This document shows positions 23,307 through 33,420 of a stretch of DNA of 55,883 nucleotides, piece by piece (positions within the stretch are counted from its first letter, which is position 1; each line of letters starts with the position of its first letter). A model generated the notes under the pieces. The model searched no databases and was not told the origin of the DNA. It saw nothing but the letters and a program-made list of their open reading frames with translations. The position numbers were made by a program, and so were the translations under genes. Source of the DNA: Plicaturopsis crispa FD-325 SS-3 (lineage: Eukaryota; Basidiomycota; Agaricomycetes; Amylocorticiales; Amylocorticiaceae); the NCBI GenBank assembly GCA_000827205.1, contig KN832577.1, positions 500-56,382 on the forward strand. Direction: 5' to 3'.

Positions 23307-24220
23307 GCGGGCGTTTCCTAAGGGATGTTTGATCAGATAGAAGTAACAGAGCAGAACAATGGACGCACTCACTCGCAATGCTTCGCGTTAGCCAATCTTG
23401 CAACGGAAAGAAGATTTGTGCACGATGTTACAAAAGAACGCGATTAAACGCTAGCAAGAATCGTCGTCAGATTATTTTATGTAGATGCGATCGCAAAAAC
23501 ATACGAGAGTGAACCTGAAAAGCGGCTTTGAATGGAAAAAGCAGATAAGTCTGCGTACTATGGATCCGCTAGGTGGCTAGCTAGAACGATGGCAGATGCG
23601 GGGCGGCACCTATACGACTGAAATCTATGTGAGAAGTCAGTGGACATTGAAGGCATCTTGACACAGCAGCTCACTTGAGGGAGACCCGGAGAAAGCACGA
23701 GTGGAGTAGGAAAAAAGGCCAGGCTTGGTGTGATCACCAGCGGGAGCAAGAGCTTTATATCGTCCTAAGACCGCTGCAGCGTCTACTAAGGGAGTCCCTG
23801 AGGCGTGGTCAGTACACCTAACTACGACATACTGACCACGGCGCACCATGTCCGAGCCACGCCCGCCCACGGTCGACATGGTATCATGTCCGTGGTTGCG
23901 ACGTGTTTCGGACGTGGTCTCCCGTGGTCTCTGTCTGTTCCGAAATAAACATAGTCGGTCTGAATGAGCGGGCCTCTGTCTTAGGGAGAAAATAGTACGT
24001 TGCAGTCGTGCTACACAATAAGGTTTTACTTCGACTCGCGACTATGATAAAGTACGACGCGCGGCTTCATCGCGAGTACTGGACTTCGATCGCGTGGTAA
24101 AAGTACGGTCCTTGAACTTCGTCCTCGAAATAAAAATATTTGGTGAAAAGTAATGTCATACCTTTCCGTCCAAAGTTGAACTGTAGAATCGTCCATCTAA
24201 TGATTTATTCCTATTAGCCA
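23307..24220. promoter_or_regulatory. divergent intergenic region with CGTGGTC repeats
   Basis: This lies between two divergently transcribed genes. It holds a 10-bp inverted repeat, GTGGTCAGTA (23805) and TACTGACCAC (23830-23839). Further GTGGTCT or CCACG-type copies follow at about 23845-23930 (ACGTGGTCTC, CCGTGGTCTC). They are candidate operator sites, but no regulator is known. No gene is recognised. A minus-strand frame at 23637-23879 is unremarkable. Confidence 0.35.
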
Positions 24221-27197
24221 ATGCCAGAGGCTCCAGAAATCCAAGGGTGGAAGCACATAATAACGCGCGCCAAGGGATCGCAAGCGCCCCAACTAGTTCG
24301 AAATGCACATTGTAAGCCATTCACATTCGAAACCTCCTCGGGCATGCAAGACTGATCATCGTATCTCAGTCGGATTAGAGATTCATCCCACTGTGTTTGC
24401 GGAAGGGTCCGATGATCACGCGTACAGCTCCCTAACCGTGGACCGTGAGCGTTACTCAGGCGGCGAAGACATCGAACCATCTACTCCCACACCGCCTGCA
24501 ACATACCTCGCGCGATCCATTGGACAGCCGTGGTTGTACCTCTTAAACAAAAACACCCCAGGACCCTTGCATGTCGCAAGCCGGGGAAAGCAGCTAGTCA
24601 TCGCTTGCGGCCAGGTAAGTGTTACCTCGTTACAATCTTGTGCTTTAGATCTAACCTCATTCCGCGCCTATGATATGTTTAGCATGCTATGATCCTTAGT
24701 TTTGGTCTGCAGTCGTCCGTCATTGGGATGTCTTTGGATACGTATCGAGAGATATTGTCCCAAGAGCAGGATGGTACCAATGCGGACCCGGAGAAGGCCA
24801 AGGTCCTTCGTTCCTTCCGTATTCCCGACAAATTTATCGTTCCTGGATCGGCAGAGGTGGACCGTAAGATCAATATCTTTGCTGCTGCCGTTTCAACTGC
24901 GTCTGCGTGGGTATGGGCAGTATCCGATTTCAACCGCATAGTGCGGATGCGTGTTGTCAGCAGAGATAAACCTTTCGAGGCCGATGACCTCAAGCCAGGC
25001 TCGCAAGTAAGTGGGAGGCGGTGTCGCCTGTGATATTCTGTCTAATCAATGTACATCGTACCGCGTTTAGGAGTGGTCTCGGTTGTGGGACTACTTCAAG
25101 GGTGGTCCGGACTGGATTGTCGAGCGTCCGATGGCTGAGGATGCTCTCCAGATATGGCGGCGTAAAACCATCCATAGGTTTCGCTTGTGGGAAGAGAGGT
25201 ACAAGAAATGGCGTCGCGCAACCTTTGTTCCGTCGACGCATCCCGTCACCCATTATCTTCTGGGGTATGTATCCGACATGGTTTCATTGCGGCTTTTTCA
25301 TGCCACTTGCTTATGGCTCAATATTATTCATCTATTCATAGCGATACCCCTGACATTGTGGAACCACCTGCAGCACCGAAGCCACGCGAGCCCCTCCCGC
25401 CCGATACTCCAATTATCGTGGACATGTGTGGCAACGCAGGAGGTGCTTTCACTGGCCTCGGACGACATACCGCAAATGACCTGCTTTTTAGGCTCGCGAT
25501 CTTTCCCAGTACGCCTTCTCATATCATTTGCAAAGATAACACTCTCTTTGCTGCTCTCAAGTCTGGTATAGCTGCATATATGGATCGGTTTACCAGTCGA
25601 TCTTTCCTCGACGATGTCTCCGCAGTCTCCAACTCGCCTAACCCCTTCGCCTTCAACGAACGCTCCAATGACCGTTACATTCAACAGTACATTGATGTCT
25701 TTCGTCGAACCAAAGCCCTAGTCCCTAGCGAGTTATACAACTCTTATATGAGGCAGGGATTATTTGATCCAGATCATATTATTGGTACGTGGGCGTTGTG
25801 TATATACCCGGACCATGCTCATCGACTACCAGGGCAACCATACCCTGAAGGAAAATGGGATCAGCCATTAAAGGGTCAATTCAAGTGGATGCCTGTATTC
25901 TTCGTGCAGGCACCAATTAATGCCTATACCATCATTCGCGCTAAGCGACCCTCCACATGGAAAGATGCCCCGCAGGTCAGTGAGAAGATATTGTAACCTC
26001 GTCACACTCAGAATTTGACCTCGAAAAAAATAGGTATTCGTCACGCGGGATATAGGCGAATTTTGTTACGTCACGACAATAGGTCTAGCTCAGTTTCGCG
26101 AACATCTACTCAACCAGGTCAACATCAAGGCACCAGAGGTGGCAAGTGCAGTGGTGAAGCGTGGAAGGCCTGCTAAGGTTGGTCTCCGAGTTTTTTCTGT
26201 GCCACATCGCTAACGGAAAAACAAGATCAAGACCGGGAAGCCTGGACAACGGAAGACTGAGGCGATCACAGTGAAGGCACTCGAGAGCAAAGTGGCCGGT
26301 CGGAAGGGTCGAACGGTCCTGCCAGAAGTGCTCAAGCTGCGGCCACCGGAGCTCGTGTTCTGTCCTCCTGCGGGCGCGGACATTGATGAGCAGAATGAGG
26401 CGCCGATCGACCTTGATGCTCGCATAGAGGCGGACGAGGATCTTTCCCAAGATGATCCCCTAGTAGCTGGTCTTGAAGTCCTGGCTATCGATGGAGATGG
26501 ACAACCAGATGCAGTGTCCACAGTCAGTCCCGATTTCTTTTCAGACGCCACATTTCCGCAGTTTAATGCATTCCAATGCAGTCCACTGCCAAGAAGGGAA
26601 AAACTAGCAGCAAGCAGGCGAAGAGGAAGGCCAAGACAAGCACCACAACGACGCCGGCGGCGCTGTCGGTATCTAGTGTAAGCTTGTCATCGATCCATCC
26701 ATCTTCATAGCTGGTTTATTCTGAACTCTCGCTTATATGTTCATTAGGCTAAGACCAAGGCGGATGCCTCGAAGAAAAACACGAAACGAAAAGCTGCTAA
26801 CATTGCACCAGCAGCGACAGCGAGTGTTTTGAACTCTGTAGTAAGCATTCCTCTCCATCATGGTCGATCTTACGTGTTTCTTAGACCGATGATGTCTCAC
26901 AGGGACCGCCGCAGAAAAAAAGGAAGCTAATTTCTGAGGACAACATCGCCAAGAACGGTCCTGCTACTGCTAGTACCTCTTCTGTGGTAAGCCTTCATAG
27001 CGAGTCTGATATGTGTACTCACCAATTTGGGCTCTGGCTCTGAGTAGACGAAGACGAGTGGTCATAAGAAGCCTAAACGCTCTTCAAACCCTTCAAAACG
27101 AGCACGAGCGCATACTAGCAGCCCGTATTCAGTGTTGCCGAAGGACAATCTCACGCCATTGATACAGCAGCAGATAAGGGACAAAAGGAGACGATAG
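24221..27197 (+). CDS. lineage-specific protein with AT-hook-like motif and Lys-rich tail, intact
   Basis: I cannot assign a function or a named domain. The start at 24221 (MPEAPEIQGW) leads through at least ten introns without a break. The first exon ends RNAH and resumes FGLEIHPTVF after a 58-bp intron. Notable blocks are QPWLYLLNKNTPGPLHVASR near 24525, SVIGMSLDTYREIL near 24717, SAEVDRKINIF near 24850, EWSRLWDYFKGGPDWIVERP near 25073, DTPIIVDMCGNAGGAFTGLG near 25403, KYxxxP-free SPNPFAFNERSNDRYIQQY near 25640, PEGKWDQPLKGQFKWMPVFF near 25848 and RAKRPSTWKDAP near 25940. Then KRGRPAK near 26160 resembles the GRP core of an AT-hook. Several small exons encode a Lys-rich, probably nuclear tail ending RDKRRR (stop at 27195). 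The basic tail suggests nucleic-acid binding, which is inference. It is divergent from the gene at 20.4-23.3 kb. Confidence 0.75.
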
Positions 27198-30113
27198 GGC
27201 ATGTATTTATTACTCCAACCCGCGGTGCGCGGAAGCAGCGATTCATATTATATCCTTCCTCGTTCGATCTCGTGTGACCCGTTTGTAAACGCTTGGCCGT
27301 GACGGCCGGTTGAAGGTCTGTGCTCTGTTGTCGCTGGAGGCACTCGACTTCGTTGGCAGGCTAGCCTCTTGAACAAAAGAACGGTGATCTCAGCTCAGGA
27401 TCGATCACGGAATGACTTTACCTAGATCGACGTGCCATTGTCGTCGACTTTTTCTGCGTCGTTTCTCGAGGTGGAAGGTGGATGCCACCACGGCTCGTGT
27501 AAGTGCCCTGACACGGATGATAGGTGCCCTGACGCATGTCAAATAAACGAGCTATTAGTCACTTGTAAGACCCTCGGGTGGAAATGTACGCTGACCTGGC
27601 TTGGAGCGCCCAGGTGTGCCCTTGTTCTTCGCGACTTCCTGGACGGACGCTGGCTTCAAGTACGGCGTGAGAGCGCAAGGGGCCGAGGTAGTTCATTCTG
27701 AAGTCGGCGCAGCCGTGTACAGGACTCACAGTGGCATAGCCGGGCATGGGCATACAATTGTTGGCGGTTTATGTTGCTAGTTCACCGCTATGTCCGTGCC
27801 CTGGCACGGCATGGGCGGGAAATGGGGGGTAGGACAGGTCCATGATGGGCGATAGCGATAATGTCCTGTAAAGAGTGAGCAGTGGAAAACGAATGGAAGA
27901 ACAAGAACTTGCAAATATAATTTGAAGACCAAAGACACCCAGCTCGAGGTATGTTCGATGGATCAACGTCGCCGCCATGCTACATGGGCAGTCGCGGCTC
28001 TGAAGTGACAATGTTAGATGGGTAAGTGCTTACTCGAACTCGAAAACAATCAAGCGATACATACTATACAATGCATGCTTGTGTTGCATATTAAATTTAA
28101 TGTTGCCTAAGTTCTCCGAGTCGAGCGCGAGTCCGAGTGTCGCGACCAAGGACCAAGTCACGACAGTATGTTCGCGGCGGTAGGGTCATGTACTTACATC
28201 GAGATCTTCCTTCGAACGATAAATTTACTGAGTACTCCTCGATGCGTCGGCCAAGAGTTAGCCGAGACTTAGTGTCTTGATTAGGTAACAGAGCCCCTGT
28301 AGCTCAAAACTGAGCAAGCTGAAAAGTAACCACCAGATACTTGATTTTCTATGTCTTCCGACAGCAGCTCTCTGTGTCCACGTCCTTGAACGAAAACGAA
28401 CGGAGGGGTGGAAGTGTACTCGCGGATGTCAGACATTATCTCGGACATCGGAAGTTGGGCTCCAGCGACTGGCCGCGTCGCCTTTGATCTTGCCTCTGAT
28501 CCAGTCATGATCAGGCTTTTACAAGCTCGCCGCCGTCTCGCGCCTGTCTCGCGCTACTACTTATCTTATTTCACAAATTGGGCTACACAGAAAAAACACG
28601 AAATAAACTGGCTGGCATTGAGCACAGACACCCTCACTCTGAGATCTCCACGTCTTTCAAAATTCACAGACTGACAAGCCACCAACCTAGACACACCAAT
28701 CTAAACACTCCGCCACCTCCCTGCTTTCTGCCCGCGCAGCTCCCTGTACGCAGTTTTCTTCGTGCGTCCTCCCTTTTCTTTATCTTCCGTTTCTGTGTTT
28801 GACACGGTGGCAGCATGCTCAGCACGTTCAAGGACCGCTGCACGCCGTCCAAATACACGAAGGCCGGCTGTGAATCAAACTTCTCGCCTTTGTATTGCAT
28901 ACCATGACCTGCTACGCCGCCTCTTTCTTCCCATCTAATCCAATCTGAATCTACACTGGGCTGCATGAATGACAGTCCAGCTCGCCAATCTACGCTCCCG
29001 TACGTTCAGCCGTTCTTTCGCAAGGATACTGCTCACATTTCTCGCCGCCACCGCCAGCGCCCGACGAGAACTAGGACGACGATTTCGAGCTCGACAGGAA
29101 CGCGCACGGAGAGGAGAGGGGATACCACGGCACCCAGCGCACGACGGCGAGGACACGCATATCCGCAAATCGACATCCACAGCCCAGTCTGACTGGGACG
29201 CACCGCAAGAGTGCGCAGGCCCATCAGCCCATCAACGCCCGGCAGGACAACTAGGATGAGGATTTTGAGGACTCGCCGGTACGTGGTCATCGTCGTCCCT
29301 CGACGCTCGCAAAGCGTTGTCGACTTCGAGGATGCGTCGAACCACGTCACACCCAAGCGGCGTCGACCCAGACGCTCAACTCGTCGGACAAAGACGAGTT
29401 CCGGGCGCGCCCGAGGAGGCCCGTGCACCCGCACCATGACCTGACCGCGCGCGTCAGGCGCATGCCGCCCTCCCGGCAGCGTCTTCCCGCCGCGACAGCG
29501 CTCTCCCTCCGTCCATCCCGCCGCGACCGCCGTCCGCCACTACAACGCACTACCACTACGGCTGCACCACGCACCTCACGCAACCGCACCTCCGGCCCAC
29601 CTCGGGTGGGCTCGGCAACCTCCCACCGACCACCGAGTCCGCCCATTCACCACCAGCGCCGCCGCCTGCGCAAGAAGTCGCCCGCAGCCGCCATCCGACG
29701 GCGGAGCCTGGGCGCGGCGCGGGTGTGCCGTGCAGCTGGCAAACCGTCGTACTCGCACCACGGACGGGCTGCGCGAGGGAGGGCTCGCGCGGCTTCATCG
29801 GCAGCGTGCGGCGGATCAGTCTGGTAGGCAGCAGCAAAGGAAGCACAGGTGCACCTAGCATGGAGCATGGTCCTCGTACGCCCTCCTTTTTTCCAATGCG
29901 CTCCTTCCGCGCTCTCCCTCTACGCGCTACTCTTCTTCCCCTCCCCGCGCTCTCCCGCTCTCCCTCCCGCGCCCTCCCTCCCCTGCTCTTCGAGTCACCG
30001 CACCCTCGCCTCGTATCGCACATCCCAATCTCACGGTCGATGCTCCTGAATCCAGAGCGTGACACCTTTTCGCCTCACTTGATAACGCGTACGACACTGA
30101 AACGATTTCTCAG
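27198..30113. other. no recognised gene; GC-rich Arg/Pro-rich frames before the RhoGAP remnant
   Basis: 27198-28900 shows no family motif. GTGCCCTGAC occurs twice (27503 and 27524). From 28960 to 30000 the plus-strand frames are Arg/Pro/Ser-rich and could contain the disordered N-terminus of the RhoGAP gene that becomes recognisable at 30114, but no start codon, exon chain or motif can be fixed. I therefore leave it uncalled. Confidence 0.35.
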
Positions 30114-31847
30114 ACGTCTTCGGCGAGCCTCTGGAAAACGTGGTCATGTACGCTGCCGCCACGACCGCCCTCGGAGGATGGCAGCACGATCTTCCCGTCG
30201 TGGTGTTCACATGCATGGAAGAGCTTTACCGATCAGGTACGCCTGCGCATCGCTTCACTGCGTCCTGCATAACGTGTTCTGAATGTTGTCCATCATCACA
30301 GGTATATATGAGCCGGGACTATTCTGCAAGCCGGTCGACCGACAGCGTCATCGTCACCTTGTACAGATATTCAACAATCCGCATCCTCGGGTCGCCAACT
30401 CGAGTGCCACTGTTAACGCCGCAAACAACGCAATGTCTAGCGCTGAGCCGACTCCTGCAATTTGTGGGCTGCTGTCGGCGTATCTCGCCGCGCTCCCCAC
30501 GACTCTATTCGACGCGAATATCTGCCGGTGCTTCTGGGAATGGTGCGTCAAGCCCAGCACAGAACGTGAAGATCAGACGGCAGAGATCGAAGAACAGGAG
30601 GAGGTATCGAGCAAACGGAAGCGAGCTTTGTTCTTCAAGGGGAAGAATAAGGATAAAGGCAAGGAAAAGGAGATGGACGTCCCCGCAGATGGTGAGCGCT
30701 GTCGATGTGTTGGCCTAACAACTGATACGGACGATACGGACGACCATGTAGACACTCGACAGGTTCGAATCACACAAATTCTCCTCCGATTGCTTCCCCC
30801 GCCGCAGCTCTCGCTATTCGCCTACCTCTGCTCTTTCTTCACACAGGTCGAACTATCCCGAGCGGAAACGAGCTCGCTGGCATATTCGGGCCGTTGATGT
30901 TAGTTAGGAGGAGGCGCCGCCGGCGCACGCGGTATGATGATGTGGATCCTGACGCGATGGGTGCGAATCAGCGACGGCCTGATTAGCAACGTTCAGCCCG
31001 ATGAAAGAACGAGGAAGACAGGGGGACTCGATTACGGACTTCCTGTCACCCCGACGTTGCCCAGCACTGGCCGCCGAGAATATCAGGCACCGAATGAACA
31101 CATCGCTGACCGCGGGCGAGATCTTCAGCCATCCCCGCGAGCGCGAGGCGTCACACTCGTCGACCCCGGATTCGCGTCGTCGGATATTCGAGCCTCCTCT
31201 CCTCCTCACCGCTGTCGTCGGCAACCCGCACCCCGGCCACAACAGCAGCCGGAATCTCCGACATCGTCGAGGACGAGCCATTCCTTCTTGATGCCCCAGG
31301 TGCCAACAACAGGGACCGCATCCTCCTCCCATCCGACGGGCTCTTCGAGACCGAGATCGACAGCCTGAAGAAGGCTATCGGCGCGAACACGGACTCCGAC
31401 GCGGAGACTGCGAGCGTGTACTCCGAGTCGACGTCGACGTGCTCGATCCGCGTGACGGAGGAGGCGCCGCTGTCGCTGCTGGTGCGCCGGATGTCTACGC
31501 CGGGCGGCACGCTGCTCACGGAGGCGGAGGCGCATATTGTTGACCTGGAAAAGATGGTGGCTGAGGCGGATACGGCGAAGTCGCATGCGGAGCAGGAGGT
31601 GCGCTGGTTAGCGACGAGACTAGCTTCCCTCGAGGGCGCAGGCTGTGGAAACTGCGGGGGTGCGAAGGATGCCTCGGGGAATGCTAGCCTTGCGCTACGA
31701 GCGCGCAGGTCGAGACACTTCGCCACGAACGAGACAGCGCGCTGCGGCAGGTCGACGACGTTCGGAAGATGCTTGGACGGGGCGCGGCGTGAGGTAGATA
31801 GAAACATCGTTCGTACATGTAACCTATTCATGTCTCATACAATATAA
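30114..31847 (+). pseudogene. RhoGAP-domain protein remnant
   Basis: This matches a fungal Rho GTPase-activating protein, which normally speeds GTP hydrolysis on Rho-type GTPases. The domain begins after a splice acceptor at about 30113 with VFGEPLENVVMYAAAT. It continues LPVVVFTCMEELYRS, an intron, then GIYEPGLFCKP (30305-30333), GLLSAYLAALPTTLFD near 30470, a Lys-rich insert, ILLRLLPPPQLSLFAYL near 30780 and, out of frame, ELAGIFGPLML near 30866. The usual arginine finger in GLFR is cysteine here (codon TGC at 30325). Frame changes near 30855 and 30900 separate ELAGIF from MMMWILTRWVRISDGL (30934). The tail has Ser-rich sequence and a probable coiled coil (AHIVDLEKMVAEADTAKSHA near 31530). 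The missing finger and the frameshifts argue for a pseudogene. The N-terminus is not identified. Confidence 0.7.
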
Positions 31848-32040
31848 GTACGTTCAGCCAGCCTCGTATCGAATAACTTCCGTATCTTGTCTAGGAGGGC
31901 AGCCTTGTCCTCCAAAACGCCGCAGCGACTGCTGTCACCCACGCTTTATCACCCGCGAGCACGGCCTGCGGCTTGCTCAGTGTGTGCAAGTAGACGTCGT
32001 GGCCGAGGAAACGATCCGGCGGGTTAATTCGTCGCGGGGG

Positions 32041-32800
32041 AGGGGCCTAGAGAGCGGGAAACGGCATCAGCAAAACAGGGAAAAAATCCCCTGGCGTTCC
32101 GCCTGGTTGGCAAACATGCCAGATGAGCTTGTGCCCAGATGGTGTTATCGCGCTTGAACCAGCGCATAGGCATGACGGGGCGATTCTTCCCAGGTGTTCG
32201 CCATCGCTAGCTCCTCGACGAAATAATCCTTCCCATCGGATCCACGTGCCATCGGAGCGGCGAGATTTGGGTCGGCGTGGAACCGCCATTTCTCGCCGTG
32301 CCAAGCACCGTCCATGAAGAGCCCCCCGGTGTCCTCAGCGTAGGTCTTTATGTGCTTCCGTACGAGGGGATTGCACCATTCCTACGCAAATGCATGTTAA
32401 TCTATCTGCCGCGCATGAATCCACGGAGCTCTCACATGTCCAAGTATCTCCCTCCAATCGTTCCAGGCATAGGTATTGCCCATTTTACCGTCAACCGTGT
32501 GGGTGGTGATTCCCGCGATGTTGTCGATCCGTTCGCTATGATTCTTGACTTGCTCGATGGTAGGGACGTTTGGAACGCCCAGTTTCCTCGAATACCACGT
32601 CGTTGCTTTGATCTCCGTCTCGGAGAACAAAGCGCGCGGAAATCCTGGCATGATATCGAGGAGAGCTTCCTGAAATTGCTCTGTGTTAGCGCACATGCGT
32701 AATAGCACTGCAAGGGTAGAGCGCACCTCTTTATTTGGCCAGGGCCACCACTCGTCTTCCTCATCTCTCGTATCAGCACTCGGAAGACGGAAGACCTAAA
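32041..32800 (-). pseudogene. N-terminal fragment of an agaricomycete transposase-like protein
   Basis: On the minus strand, EWWPWPNKE (about 32750-32726) is followed by a 46-bp intron. After it come FQEALLDIMPGFPRALFS near 32660, GVPNVPTIEQVKN near 32570, AGITTHTVDGKMGNTYAWND near 32480, EWCNPLVRKHI near 32375, WHGEKWRFHADPNLAAPMAR near 32290 and KDYFVEELAM near 32230. A frameshift near 32195 leads to MPMRWFKRDNTIWAQAHL. These blocks fit the N-terminal half of a large transposase-like family frequent in agaricomycetes; I am not certain which superfamily. The catalytic half is absent, so it is a solitary relic between the RhoGAP remnant and the satellite. Confidence 0.5.
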
Positions 32801-33420
32801 TGGATAAAACAGCATGTTATTCTAGTGCCCAAAGATAAAGAGATAATACATATTCGAATGGCCCTTCGGGCAGACCTGGATACTTTGGCGCCTTTCTCAC
32901 GCGCACGTCGCTTCCCTTACCGCTTCCCTCTCCTTCGACATATTCCTCATTACTATACGCTGTTCTTCGCAATTTCTCATCCTTCAATAATTACAATTGT
33001 TCGCTTCCTAGTAACTATGGTCTGCCAGGACTGAGAAGGGAACGGATTTTCAATCCTGTCAATAAACGAGAAATTAACACTATGTTGATCCAAGTATCGA
33101 GGGTTGGGTGGGAAGCGTCCGGTTCAGAGCCTAAATTTCCGTAACTCGGAATTTCGCAAGTGGCGCGAAGCCGACCGATACCTGTAGCAGGAAGAAATCC
33201 GAAAGCTACAAGATATCGAGAACCAGATGCATGCACTCGGGTATCCCTTTGCTCTCGACAACCTTCCTTAATTCACTGACTCTCTTTTTCCTTTTCCTTG
33301 CCTCGCATATCTACCCTCACGTCGCCTGTCTGTTGCGTACTTGCACACCCCGTTATATCGCTGTCGGCCGCGCGCCGCCCTCGCCGCTACGTCTTGCTTC
33401 TGCCTCATCTCGAGACTTTC
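32801..33420. other. intergenic stretch, nothing recognised
   Basis: It is moderately AT-rich with no motif, and at about 33240 passes into C/T-rich sequence leading to the satellite. Confidence 0.35.

Noticed and set aside
24221-27197. TET/JBP dioxygenase
   Set aside because: TET/JBP genes are known to sit beside KDZ and Plavaka elements in fungi, but the HxD iron-binding motif and the double-stranded beta-helix signature are not visible here.
29033-29830. Arg/Pro-rich frames as a separate gene
   Set aside because: Frames are open on both strands because of GC content. They might be the N-terminal region of the RhoGAP gene, but no exon chain could be built.
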